Assembly: GCF_048564905.1 (NCBI RefSeq)
Contig: NC_133010.1
Location: 14,501,782-14,565,781, forward strand
Length of the DNA stretch: 64,000 nucleotides
From: Vicugna pacos
Lineage: Eukaryota; Chordata; Mammalia; Artiodactyla; Camelidae
Direction of reading: 5' to 3'
The notes under the pieces are model-generated. The model did not search any database. It saw only the letters and a program-made list of their open reading frames with translations, and was not told the DNA's origin. Shown here one piece after another: positions 34,258 to 46,145 of the stretch (positions are counted from its first letter, which is position 1; each line of letters opens with the position of its first letter). A program made the translations under genes and the position numbers.

Positions 34258-35049
34258 ACTGCTTGCTGCAGAAGCATGGGTGTTATGTACGCAATAGGAT
34301 ATAAGCATTCACAGAACCACAGAATATTACAGATCCTGCAAACTTTGTGAAGATTCCCCGTGCTAGTTACATTTACTCTTTGTCTTTCTCTGTCTCAGAA
34401 CGAATAAACGTATCCCTTTTCATCTTCTCTCTGTAGCTGAAAACATGAAGCCAAGGCTGTCAGGATTAGCTGATTCTCTGATTTATTCATTTATACTGAT
34501 TTTTACCCTTCCCCGAACCCCAAATTCCTAGACAGACTCAGAATTAGCTGGAGAGAAAAATGAAGGGGAAGAAAAGGAAAAACATAGGAAAGTGCAGCCT
34601 TCTTTTATCTCTCCAGTTTACAGCCTACTTTGCTATGCCAGCGTGGAGGTTGTTTCGTAGCACTTTCGAAAATACAAATGAAGAATTGTAATTATTGTAT
34701 CTTATGGGAGGAAAAAAAACAGTAAAATATAGGTGGAAGTCAAAGACCTAGGGTATATATTTTATCATCAATTTGTTAGTCTTTTCTAAATAGTTAAAAT
34801 AAATGCTAAGTGGAAGAAATGTCAAATATGGGATTTTGAATAATAATAATATCAATCATCTAGTACTTTTTGTCCTGAAAACTCATGAAATAGTTAAAGT
34901 ACAAATCTGCAGCATTGGCAACATATAGAACTCATTTTAAAATATAATTTTAATATTTTGAATGAATAGCTGATTTTGTTGGTAGCATCATCTGAATTAT
35001 TCAAGCAAATGGAAATTTTCTGAATATTTACAAAATTGTCTCCATCTCT
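33666..35049. other. Unique DNA with an (AC)17 array
   Basis: Apart from the array at 34221-34254, no repeat family or gene was recognised. The 117-codon minus frame at 33525-33878 starts in unique DNA and ends inside MER5A, so it is not credible as a gene. Confidence 0.45.
34221..34254. repeat. (AC)17 dinucleotide microsatellite
   Basis: Seventeen pure AC units. Confidence 0.96.
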
Positions 35050-35235
35050 TGGGAGCTAGACACTTGACCACAGTTTATTATCATAACAATACTAGTAATA
35101 CAGTATGCTTAGTAAATCTGATTTCAGCCATAACACAACTCTGAAAGGGGGACTAGATCTAATTAAATTGTTCCAATTTCATTGATGAGAAAGAAAGATT
35201 ATTTAGATGAAGTCCCTCTATATCAACTGCAGTAC
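35050..35235 (+). repeat. MIR SINE remnant (weak)
   Basis: 'gagctagacacttgaccaca' and 'caatttcattgatgagaaag' fit diverged MIR positions, and the spacing is about right. Confidence 0.45.
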
Positions 35236-36029
35236 TGTTACTGGCAGAGAAAAACTAACTTGGTTTTCTGATTCTGAATGCAAAATTACTCTTTAAAATT
35301 AGACTGATTAGATCAAATTAGATTTAATTTCCAATTCCCTTTTGTTAATTAGGTGAGTGTTTTTTCAATTATATGAAGAAATATAGGTGCAGGATTTTGA
35401 AAACAATCAGAGACTACAGGAAGGTAATCGGTAAAAAGTTAAAATCTCTCCCGTTCAAACTTTCCTGCTAACCAAAACTTTATTCTACTCCTGAGAGATA
35501 TGTACTGTTAACAATTTTTTCTTTTTTTGCATGGACCTCCAAGAATTCTCTGTGCATATACAGGTATATATGTGGGTAAGTATCCTTAATTTGCTATCTA
35601 ACTATAAACCCAGGGTAGACAAAATATGATTTGTGTAGGTTATACAATTCAATGTGTCATGTTAAAGACTAAAGTCCTGCTAATTATTTTGAATTGAAGA
35701 CTTTATTTGGGTTATTTTTTAAAAGTTTAATTTTATAATTTTCATTGCTATGAAAAAGCTACATTATTATAGTTATTCTTAGATCATATACACAAGCTCA
35801 CATATACATATCCCCTTGTCTGTGTGGAAACAATGCTCATTTCAGCTTTTTAAAACCATGAAAACCATTGAGGTAGGCGAATTCCCTTAATCACACTTCT
35901 CTTGTTATGACTTGTTGCTGAAAGGTAGCAGATGCTGGGCTCATTGTCCAAATTACACCGGTAGCTGTATGCAGTGCTGTTTAGAGTATAGTCACAATGA
36001 ATTCAAATCCCATTCAAATACATCCTAAA
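35236..36029. other. Unique AT-rich DNA, nothing identified
   Basis: No gene or repeat family was recognised. Confidence 0.45.
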
Positions 36030-36235
36030 AATGTCAGTTTGACCCCTAATTAGTTGGTGCATGTCCATGAGCCACCCAGCAAGGCTGCAGGGGCCGAAGC
36101 GTCGCATTATTCTTTCTTAGTGAATCTCTTCCCTCAGCAGACAGATGAGTCTCTTATCAGAAGGAGCAGATGGCAGCGTGAGTCTGTTTGAAATTGCAGG
36201 CATGCACTTGGAGAACAGTTCCTGGAATTTTTTTG
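36030..36235. promoter_or_regulatory. Candidate conserved non-coding island
   Basis: A short GC-balanced stretch in AT-rich surroundings. It contains 'cctaattagttgg' (homeodomain type), 'tctcttatcagaag' (GATA type), 'agcagatggcag' (E-box CAGATG) and retained CpGs in 'ggggccgaagcgtcgcatta' near 36100. Clustered motifs with surviving CpGs suggest constraint. This is inference from composition; there is no coding signal. Confidence 0.35.
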
Positions 36236-36464
36236 TTAGAGTGTATTACAAAGCAGAACAATTGGTGTTAGAAGCCTAGGGAAAAACTTCTGAATTTTGA
36301 CTCAGAAATGTTTTCTGGGTTTGGCTTTAATAGTAATGTAATGTTGGGATTGAAAGTGAGACAGCTCATTGGCCATCGGTATTCTGAGATGTGGACCTCT
36401 GATAACCATTTCCGATTTCAGAATTTCTGAACTTTATACCAGAGGCCCCAGAGTAACATTAATG

Positions 36465-36645
36465 AATTATTTTAACAGTTTACAAGTGCTTTCATATTCT
36501 GGATCTCATTTAATCCTCAGGGCAAATCGAGTTTTTCTAAGTCTTCTTTTACAAATAAAGAAACTTAGGATCAAGGAGGCAAAGTGATTTATTCTAGGAC
36601 ACGTGATTCACAAACAGCAAATCCACAAATTAAGTTTACTGGTCA
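36465..36645 (+). repeat. MIR SINE
   Basis: 'tggatctcatttaatcctca', 'ttttacaaataaagaaactt' and the following purine-rich segment match the MIR core in order. Confidence 0.7.
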
Positions 36646-36684
36646 AGGTGAACATAATAAGTGACATTCAAGAGGAAAGTGGGT

Positions 36685-36880
36685 AATTATTACGTGTCAG
36701 TCATTATGGTGGATGCTTGTCTGCTTAATGCCTTGTCAGAAAATTGCTCTAAGGAAGGAGTTATCTCCATTGCACAGATGAGGTAACTGTGCATAACTTG
36801 CTCACAGCTGCCCTTCTAGGAATAGGTGAACATGTTTCAAGTCTACATTTGGTTAACTCTGATTTTCATGCCCCTGTAAA
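36685..36880 (+). repeat. MIR SINE
   Basis: 'tattacgtgtcagtcattat', 'ctccattgcacagatgaggt' and 'acttgctcacagctgccctt' match MIR. It is a second copy in tandem with the one just upstream. Confidence 0.7.
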
Positions 36881-36899
36881 GCTTCCAGAAGGAACACAG

Positions 36900-37035
36900 T
36901 CCTGATAATATCATGATTTAATCCCAGTGAGACACGACTCAGACTTCTACAGAACTGTAGATGATACATTTTCGTTGTTTAAGCCACTAATTTTTATGGT
37001 AATTTGTTACAGCCGCAATAGAAAACTAATATAGG
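36900..37035 (+). repeat. 3' end of a MaLR-type LTR
   Basis: 'gacttctacagaactgtaga', 'cgttgtttaagccactaatt' and 'tttgttacagccgcaataga' followed by aaactaata match the terminal part of MaLR/MLT-type LTRs. Only the last 135 bp or so remain. Old and broken. Confidence 0.75.
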
Positions 37036-37039
37036 AGTG

Positions 37040-37137
37040 TTGTGGGTATTAAATAAATGAGATTAGATAGTTAGGTATATCAATATACAACTTGGAATAT
37101 AGTAGGGACTCCATAAATAATAGTTATTATTTTAACA
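37040..37137 (-). repeat. MIR SINE 5' remnant, minus strand
   Basis: 'attaaataaatgagattaga' and 'atagtagggactccataaat' are the reverse of the MIR start region (gcacatagtaggtgctcaat in most copies). Confidence 0.5.
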
Positions 37138-38954
37138 GCATTTTATTTTCTTTAGCTACTACAATGTTTCAATCAGTTGTATGTTGGAGGATATACTGCA
37201 TCTTATTTTGTGTGTCTTAGAAAGCAGCCCAAAAACTCACATAGTTTTTTTTTTTTTGTATGTACATGTGTTTTGTACAGAGACTCATGTATATAGTTCA
37301 TAGGTTTGAAAGCAAATCCGCCACCAATTTCTTGTTTCATTTAATTGTATATTAGGAAAATGTAGTTAATTTTTTAACTGTTAAAGGGAAGAAAGACAAA
37401 ATAAAATAAAACACAGAAGAACAAATACAGTAAAAAATTCTACCAGGGATATGCAGAGAAAGAACTGTTTTTATTTAATAAGCTAGAAATCACTCTAGGA
37501 TTTAGTTCTATTACTATTTTTATATTAGCATTACCTATCATTTGATTTATTTACATTTCATTAGTTTTGTTAGGAATGGATTTTTAACTGAGGAAGTTTG
37601 TTCCCAGGATTAAAGACAGAGGTTTAAAAGTGCCGTGAGTTAGCACTAGTTTTCCAGGTTGGTATCACAAAATCTGCTTCCAGTGTTCCTTCACTACTTA
37701 TGAATTATAAATCCAAAGTAAAAGTTGCTACACAACTAGTGTGTGCCAGTGTTAATTTAGCTGCTATGGTTAAAACATTAATAGAGACAGAAATTTCCAT
37801 TCTTCTAGTGGGAAAGACAGATAATCAGGTAGGTCAAGAAAATGTTTACTCGTCTTAAGGTAATGTGGAATTGAATGCACTTAAAACCCATCAGGTTAAT
37901 TTTATAGAATCAAAGAGTTGAGATTTAGTCCACTCTAGTGAAACAATGGCTTACCTCTCTGGCATTATATAGAAGTAAAGCATTTTACATAAATAAAAAT
38001 TCTTTCTGTAAAAGTCATTGTTTGTATATTCTACATTTAAAGATTTTTGATGTAAAACGTAAAATTTGACACTAATTTTTTTGTGGACTTTGGAACAGAG
38101 TATAATAAGCATAATTTCACATTTGGTGATTATTCTGGTTTATTTTTATTACGAAGATGAACTTGGAAGCTATTTAGCTGACATGGTTGATGAGCTTTAC
38201 AAAACTGGCCCCAGGCAGCTATTCCTTTTAAACTCATATATTTAATCAAGAAACTTTTTTCTTCCTCCTTCTTGGTTATTCTATGGCACCTAATCAGTAT
38301 ACCTGATTTTTGCAGTTCCTTTGCTGCTATATTTTAGTGAACTTATTTCTAACCTTGGATTCGAGATAACCATACCTAGTAAATTTTGGTTTAAAATAAA
38401 GAGATGTAGGCCTCAAGTAAAAACTTTCCAAAAACGTTTTCCAAAAAGTAAAGGCAATAGTCCATACACTTTGGTTCATAGATGTTTGTGTTATCAGAAA
38501 ATTCGGTGGCTTCTGGGTTTCTGGTTTTATTTACTATTGCTGAGGTCACCATGGAAATGAGATAGTCGTGTATGGATGAACTTTGATTGATTCCTCAGAC
38601 ACAATTCTGCTTAAACATAGTTGCAGCCAGAAAACTTGCATTAACTCTATTCATTTTTACTAGATATGTGACTCCCAGTATCTCTAGGTCCAAAATCTGA
38701 AATATAATTTTATTAAAGAAACTCCTTAACCAGCTTCCAGGATTGCCATGCTCTCTTTCCTCAATTTTTGTAGCTGAAGGGTTTTCCAGTCAGAATCTAC
38801 TCTAGGTCTTGAGAATAAATAAACTTTATTTTATTCAAACATATACTACTGTGAACATCCAAGGAAGCCAGCCTTATGTAATTCTTGCTTTTGCTCTTGT
38901 TTCAGTCTGAAAGTCCCCACTGAAATTTGCACTCTTTGGAAGTTAAGGTCTGTG
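37138..38954. other. Unique AT-rich DNA, nothing identified
   Basis: No gene, RNA or recognisable transposon. Confidence 0.45.
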
Positions 38955-39055
38955 GACTTCACCACATTCACGCATCTACTGAGCAATTACTCTGTGCCAG
39001 ATAGTACTAAGCTAGGTACTAGGGACGCAAAGATACTTTCTAAACAAGAACACAT
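38955..39055 (-). repeat. LINE L2 3' end, minus strand
   Basis: 'ctactgagcaattactctgt', 'gccagatagtactaagctag' and 'gtactagggacgcaaagata' are a clear reverse complement of the L2 terminus. Confidence 0.75.
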
Positions 39056-39279
39056 GAATAAATTTAGAAGCCTCATTTTTAGAATTGATGTTATTTTAGA
39101 GAATATGCTTTAAGTGTCAGAGCTTAAATTTTTCATTGTTACAGAAAATTTAATTTATTTTTTCTATTGGTAAAAAGCAAGTCTATTTTCTCCAAAATTT
39201 ATCAATATTGTACAATTTAAAAATTTGATATAGAGATGTTTATAATAGTATGTTGTAGCTCTTGTCCCTTTGTTTTATC

Positions 39280-39960
39280 TTTAATTTCTTTCCCTCCTCC
39301 CCCTGGTTGTTGTTTGTTCATTTGATGTTTGCTTTCTCATGATCAGCTTTTTCATTCTTTTGTCTAGGTTATGTGTCTTTGTGAAGAATCAGTTTTGTTT
39401 TTGATAAACTACTTTTACTGTCCTTTTTACTAATTCCTGTTCTTTTAAAATTACTTCTTTCTACCGTTCTTAGAATGACTTTCTTGCTTTTCACTATTCT
39501 TGCTCATTTATTTTTAGTCTTTCTTATTTCCTTATAAATACAATATACAAAATCTCCTCTAAGTACTGCCTTAACCATATCCCCCACACTTCCACATTTA
39601 GTGCTTTCATTGTCATTAAATGCTAAATATTTGATAATTTTCTTAGGAAATACTCTTTAGGTTAAAGTCATGCAGTTATTATTTCTTATTTTCAGACACC
39701 AACTTCACAAAATTAATTTTACCATGATTTTTAGTTGTATTGTACTTTTGCTGGAGACCATAAATAATCTATACTTTGTGCCTTGCGGAAACATTCTCTC
39801 TTGGTCTAGTACATAGTTTATTTTTGTGAATGTTCCATGTGGGCTCAAAATGTATGTTTTTTTGTGTAAGGAGTTGTTGAAACGACACAAAAGTAATTGT
39901 TCTGTATTCAGATGAACTGTGAACTCATCACTATTTAGATCACTAACAAATCTAAACTTT
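39280..39960 (-). repeat. Ancient L1 ORF2 fragment, minus strand
   Basis: The plus strand reads 'tgtgaagaatcagttttgtt', 'cctctaagtactgccttaac', 'ttgtgaatgttccatgtggg' and 'ctcaaaatgtatgttttttt', which are antisense L1 ORF2 phrases in order. Strongly diverged, so an old L1M class. The 86-codon minus frame at 39705-39965 is a remnant of its reading frame. Confidence 0.8.
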
Positions 39961-41904
39961 TCCACTGATTAGTGTTAGCAAAGGACATAATCAGTTTATC
40001 AAAAATTTAGAGTGATTTGAGGCTATTACTATGCTTTGTGTAGATTAGATATACTATTAATTATTAATAGAACAGAAATCTATGATCCATATAAATGGAT
40101 TACCAATTAAGTGCAAAGAAGAGTTGCTTTTTATTTACCCTATTTGTGGCACCGATGGGGATAAGGACTAAATTTCAGGTTGATGAGGGAATAGAAATGT
40201 AAAATGTAGAGTAGAAATTCTGCTGCTATCAGAGTAAAACCAGTAATCTTGAATGAAGCAACATATACTTTTTTTTTGTTGCAACTTGGAATCTTCTATT
40301 TATCATTTAATTTAAAATACATCCTCATCACTAAGTTTTAGAAGTCTGTTAAAAAGAAAAAGTTAAAAAATTGTGAATTCTCTGTGACTCAGGAATTTAC
40401 ATCCATGTATTTCTGTATTAGCTATGAAAATGCACGTGTGTGTACATATATACGTACGTACGTGTGTATTAGCTATGTTTATCCCCACTTACTCCTCAGT
40501 TTGAAGATTTGTTTGTTTGTTTGTTTGTTGTTTGCCTTGGTGAGCTTAATGATGCCATATCATCTTTCCTCATTATAAAACAGAAAAAAAAGAGGAAGAA
40601 CTTTTCTTTCTCCCACTGTTTTGTAATGGGAAAAGATGATATGGGGAAGATGCATGTCTCTGATAAAGTAGAAATATGTATTTAAAAAGCATTTCTAACT
40701 GAAGCATTTTGGAGGAGCACAGCACACAGGTTGCAGGGTGAGATTTATGGACAATGTCCGTGATAATGGCAAAGTGGGGTCCGTAATACCTCTTTTCAGG
40801 GGAACATGGGAAGACTTCAATTAGAGCAAGTTAAAGAATGTCACCTGTGTTGGAAACTGCCTCAGCTCAGCTACAAATACATGGCAATCTATACTCATTA
40901 GATGGAATTCTATCCTGCAACTGGTTTAGGACGCGCAACAGCAGCTCACCCTCTGATGTGTAGCGGGAATGATAGTGTAGACTGAATTCTCAGAGTAGAT
41001 CATATTATCACACTGAATCAGGACAATGGTCTCTCTAGGGCTGGAGGAATTGTGATCACAAATTACTGAGGTAGCTAAGCTACTAAAATAGCATCAATCT
41101 AATACAAAGTAACCTGAAAAACCAGTGTATAACGTTACTCTGTGGAGAAAGCAGTTGTTAAAATTTATATCTAAGCCCTCTGACATTGTACAATCAATAA
41201 GAGAAGATACTCTCCAAAATTTTGTTGATCAGCATCAGCCTCAGAAATCTAATTGAGTAGCCTGCCAGTGATTTAAGCTGGAAGGCTCTGTTTTCCATGG
41301 CTTTTGCACAGAGGATTGAATTTATGGACTCTTCATGCAGCAGTGGCTATTACATGCAAGGTGCCAATGACTACTTGATTATCTCAGAAGGACCTCAAAG
41401 CTAGTTGGGCATGAAATAGAGGACCTCTTCAAATGAAAGGGATCAGAATATTCAACACAGTTTATAAAGTGTGACAATTCTATTATGTAAGTTTGAACAG
41501 CAGCCACTGTTGGAAAAAAAATCCACGAGAATATCCAAGAGAAAAATAGCTTGGCAGGGCTAGTGACTGTGAAAAAATATAGGCTTCATTACTAGGGGGA
41601 GAGCTGTTTGGAGATTTTCTATCTTGAAAACTTGAATTATTCTCCATAGAATAGAAACTAGTCTCCAGTAATGTGAAACTATCAATAGTGAAGATAATCC
41701 TTGTAATAGCTGGCTCAAGATTTAACACAAAATTTTTCTCCATTATTGGGTTCTGAAATTATTGATAATATCTAGGCAATTCCAAGTAGACACTATGATA
41801 ACCTTTACTTTCTATGATAAATAGGAACCATGTATCGCAGTGTGCAGGAACAAAGAACATGTTGGTAATCCATCCTACCCTAAGGAGGAGGAAATTTTTT
41901 TAAA
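39961..41904. other. Unassigned DNA; 40690-41760 is unusual in texture
   Basis: Contains (TTTG)n at 40508-40530 and a short GTAC-rich patch near 40455. The stretch 40690-41760 is less AT-rich and looks like one unit, but I could not match it to any repeat, exon or RNA family. It could be an old transposon or a conserved element. The 86-codon minus frame (41483-41743) has no domain. Confidence 0.4.
40508..40530. repeat. (TTTG)n tetranucleotide repeat
   Basis: About five TTTG units. Confidence 0.9.
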
Positions 41905-42910
41905 ATATACTTTTAATCTTAAATTAGTATTAAATTTGCAGAATTATTGAGAAAACTGTGCAAGAGTTCCCATTTACCTCACGCTCAGTTTGTCCTATTA
42001 TGAACACATTATGTTAGAATGGTACATCTGTCACCATTAATGAACACTAAATTGTTACATTATTATTAGCTAACGTTCATACTTTATCCAGATTTCCTTA
42101 GTTATTTCCTAATGTCCTTTTTCTGTCCCAGATTCCCATCCAGAACACCTAATTACATCAATTTGTCATGTCCTCTCAGGTTTCTCCTGGGTTGTAACAG
42201 TTTCTCAGACTTTTCTTCTTTTTGGTGACCTTGAGGATTTTGCAGGGTGCTGGTCAGATATCCTTCAGCTGGGATTTGCCTGGTATTTTCTCATAATTAG
42301 ACTAGGGAAATATAGTTTAGGAGGAAGACCATGGAGGCAAAGCGCCATTTTCCTCACATCACATCAAGGGTGCATACTATCAATATGACTTATCATTGTT
42401 GCTCTAACCCTTCGCCACCCAACTTAAGTTAGTGATTGTCAGTTTTATCCAGCATAAACTTATCTTTTCTTTTTCTTATCTATACTATATTCTTTGAAAG
42501 AAAGTCATCGTGCATAGCCCAAATTTAAGGAGTGCGGGTTATGCGCTACCTCCTTAAAAGTGGAGCATTTACATCAATTATTTGGAATTCTTTTGCATTG
42601 GAGATTTGTCTCTTTTCTTCCTTTTTATTTATTTAGTCCATCATTTATTTATAACTTACAGACTCATAGGTATCTATTTTGTATTTTGTATTATAATTCT
42701 ATACCATTTTACTTATTTTGTTGCTGAAATCATTTCAGCTTTGGCCATAGATGGCTCTTTCAACTGGCTTTTGCATTTTTGGGGCATATTTCCACCTTGG
42801 CTTTATTTTGAATTTTATTTGTTTTTAATGTTTACTTTCTGGCACTACAAGGTTTTGGTGCTAGTTGTGCTCACTGAAACTGGGATATCACTGTTTCTAT
42901 GACCTCTCAG
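41905..42910 (-). repeat. Ancient L1 3' region (L1M class), probably minus strand
   Basis: A long run of phrases known from old L1 3' regions: 'tatgttagaatggtacatct', 'tttatccagatttccttagt', 'aggtttctcctgggttgtaa', 'ggtgaccttgaggattttgc', 'catcaagggtgcatactatc', 'ttaaggagtgcgggttatgc' and 'tatttggaattcttttgcat'. Orientation is inferred. The 106-codon plus frame at 42582-42902 lies within it and is an artefact. Confidence 0.7.
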
Positions 42911-43664
42911 ATGACAGAGCAAGAAGATATTACCTATGCATATATTTAGTTACATACAAATATGTCTGTATGTAACCATATGTAGCTATTTTAAGTTAAT
43001 TCAGTTTGCATAGGATGAGACTCTGGGAATAAATTTATTTTTAATCTATCAGATGATTATATTTTATAGAGACAGCATTGGGGGTAGCACTGATATAGAT
43101 GACCTCTGAGATCCTTTGGTCCAGAGATTCAGCAAATCTCTGATTTTCCAGTAATATGATCTGTCCGGATCAGTCAGTGTTTCATTCCAAACACAATGTA
43201 CAATTGTACATTAACAATTGTACATTGACACGCACAATAACCACAGCTTTAAACATTACTTGGTGGCTGAACAGTCAGATTAAAGAGAGTTTGTTTCATG
43301 CTTGCTATAGACTCTTTTATCCTGGCATCATATAAACCCAATTTTAGACGACAAGCCTTGTAGCCATTTGAGAAAATAAAACTGAAGTAGGCCAATGTGA
43401 AACTGTTATTCCAGAATTCAAAGTTCAAGTCCGCTGTGGGTGATATGAAATGTTTCCCATACTGGCGAATTACATACTCTTTGTTGGCCTACTTTGAGAT
43501 AGAAAGATTCAGCTCTTAAGAAGCATAAAAATACTGTTCCTCCACCTTCTAAGTAGGATTGTACCCAAAGCGAAATAACAGTGTGGGTTGTTCTCAGAGA
43601 TCCTCAGGGAAGATTTCACAGAACACTAGTAATACGTTCAGGTATTGAGTGAAGGCCCAAGGTC
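42911..43664. other. Unique DNA with a perfect inverted repeat
   Basis: No gene or transposon was recognised; see the hairpin at 43194-43227. Confidence 0.45.
43194..43227. repeat. Perfect 14-bp inverted repeat, 6-bp spacer
   Basis: Left arm caatgtacaattgt (43194-43207), spacer acatta, right arm acaattgtacattg (43214-43227). The arms are exact complements and each contains the self-complementary core tgtacaattgtaca or part of it, so alternative pairings exist. Confidence 0.95.
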
Positions 43665-43890
43665 AGGAAACAGTGAAGTCTAACGACTGAAAGTATTAAA
43701 CTTAAAACCAAGATACCTGGATCCTAGCTCTGACTCTGTAAAAGGCTTTTTGATATCAGGGAAGTCATAGCACTTCTATGTGCTTTGGTTTCTCCATCCA
43801 TAAAACGAGGGTACTTCTTCTTCATTAGAATGCTGAACAGATGCACGAAGAAATCCATAAAAGAACACGTCAGATGCTGTAGTAAAAAAG
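43665..43890 (-). repeat. MIR SINE, near full length
   Basis: The plus strand reads 'tggatcctagctctgactct', 'tgtgctttggtttctccatc' and 'cataaaacgagggtacttct', then 'acagatgcacgaagaaatcc'. This is the reverse complement of MIR in order. Confidence 0.8.
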
Positions 43891-44095
43891 TCCCCTACAC
43901 TATACCAAATACCAACTTGATATTGCTCTTCTATTTGATCCAAATATCTTTGTAATTTAAGTAAACTGCGTCCTGGACAGTGTTCAGGGGAATTAGAAAA
44001 CTAGTTTGTCACAGCTTATTTGAAATGAAGTTCTTCCCAACGTTTTGGCCCAGTGTTTTTCTTTCTAATGCCAATCACCTTTGTGTAGTCTTATC

Positions 44096-44129
<34 letters not shown>

Positions 44130-45594
44130 GTATTTTTTTTCCTGCATCTTAACTCAAGTTGTGAGTCCCCTCAGATGGATCTAGAGTACTCTCCAAGGGC
44201 AAACAGAGCCCGCTACTGCTGATTCGCCTTGGTTAAAAGAATGACTTAATTTTAAGTTTTATCAACTTTAGCTCTTCCAGCTCTGCAATCCTGTGATTCT
44301 CATGATGTATGTGAAAATTCTAAATGGATTTAGTTTCTTCATTATAAAGATCTCTGACCCAATCACATACTAAACAAAGGTAGGCTGGAGAAAATTATAC
44401 TAAGAACCTTTATTTGGGGCTTTGATTATGAGCTATTTAGTTGGATGGCTTTCTCTGTTAGCTCCTCTGAAGGGTTTCATTTAATGGAGAATGAGGTAAG
44501 GCAACAGTATATGGGGAGTGCTTCTGGGCTCCAAAAATAAGTTTCTTAATTTTTTTTTTAGCTACACGTTTGTAGATTCTCTGAAGGGAGCTCTTGACTT
44601 AGAACATTAGAATGCTTTTCTCTGTAGGTGAAGAAGGTGACATACAGATGGAACTCATTATCTGCAGTGCCACACACAGCTCAAGAGGAAGTTCAGTGAA
44701 GGGCAGGAAACGTAGTTTCAACTTTACCACTGTTTTTTTTTTTCATGAATCACCTAGGCATCCAGACCGCCTAGGGGTGGTGGTGTGTGCAAAAGTGGGC
44801 TCAGCAGACTTGAACCTAAAGATAGGACTGGACTATAGTTTTTATATATAAAAAAAGCAAACTATAAAAACACATTGGACAATTGCACTATAAATTGTAG
44901 ATTCACAAATAACCCTGGCTTTTTAGTATCTCCTGAGCTAAAGGAACTTTTATAACTAGAGATATCTGACCAATCCCCTAAAAAGAAGAAAATTTTCATT
45001 AAAAGACACTAAAAATAGGATTTGGCAGATATGAACATCTGAACACTAATACAATATAGGGGAAGAATTTCAGTGTTCCATATCTGAAAAGAAACTAAAG
45101 ATTTTTCTTTTATGGTGAACAATAGATTTATTTTTAGAGAGACACTGTAAAACAAACTGGGCTTTCATTTAGTACTTTTGAAAATGTTAAACTAGCGTCA
45201 GATACTTTTTATATGACACCCAATACCTTCTGCAGGTCCTATCAACCTACTCGAAATGCACCCAGGTTTTTCAGCTATAGTTATCCCTGATACATCTTCT
45301 ACCAACACCCACTCCTCACTGGAGAGAGTTTTCCATAATAGATGGAAACAGACTCACTTCACCCATTTTCTCTGAGACGAATCAGAATGTGAAACTCTAA
45401 TCAAAAGGGAAAGAAGAGAATTTCTAATCCTTTGGAAACCTCAATCCAGTGTTTAGCAAGACTTGGGTCACAACTGAGTCTTTCGTTCTAAGTCACGAAG
45501 GGCAGCAGCGGGAGGAAGTGGAGACGCTTTGCTCATGGACTTTTTCTTTGGGGTGTGACATGCCACAGAGCTACTTAGAGCCAGGCAGAGGAGC
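43891..45594. other. Unique DNA with an (AT)n array
   Basis: Apart from the dinucleotide array at 44096-44129, no repeat or gene was identified. Frames at 43980-44222 and 44612-44851 have no recognisable domain. Confidence 0.45.
44096..44129. repeat. (AT)n microsatellite
   Basis: Alternating AT with one TTT interruption near 44115. Self-complementary and able to extrude as a cruciform. Confidence 0.93.
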
Positions 45595-45785
45595 GACATG
45601 CATTTAGGTCACAGCTTGCCTCCACCACTTACACCTTTCAAACTGCAGAAGGGCCACTTGATCACTCAGAGTATTAACCCAGAGGGTTGGCATCAGGACT
45701 GACAAAATCAGCTTATGTGTACACCTTGTAGAAAGCAGACAGTCAATGTAGTAATTACCATGGTATTATAGTGTTCATAAATAAT
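45595..45785 (-). repeat. MIR SINE remnant, minus strand
   Basis: 'aggtcacagcttgcctccac', then 'tggcatcaggactgacaaaa' and 'accttgtagaaagcagacag' fit the reverse of MIR with substantial decay. Confidence 0.5.
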
Positions 45786-46145
45786 ATAGATGGTCCAAAG
45801 TGTCTGTAACAGAGTTCTAAATAAATACTCAATGCCTAAAGCCACATTGTCAAATAACTAAACCCGTGGTTTTGATCTTTGACCCTTTTGCGCCTAACAG
45901 CTGGGTCCTGCTGATAGCTGAACTTCCATTCTCAACCTGTCAATCTAGGCTTGCCTTCTTGTTTCCCAATCTCAGGTGCTGGAGGTGCACCATGGAAGGA
46001 AACATTTCAAATCCCTGAAACACATCCTGAGATAGGAATACTTTTTAAACACTATAAAGTGTAATTATTCTAAAATGTATCCCTTATATCCCTGTAGGGT
46101 AAACAGACAGATTTTCTGGTGTGTTGAAGCTGTGCCCTTAGAGTA
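45786..46145. other. Unique DNA, nothing identified
   Basis: No feature was recognised. Confidence 0.4.

Noticed and set aside
42582-42902. 106-residue hydrophobic protein on the plus strand
   Set aside because: It lies inside an ancient L1 3' region. The hydrophobicity reflects T-rich antisense sequence.
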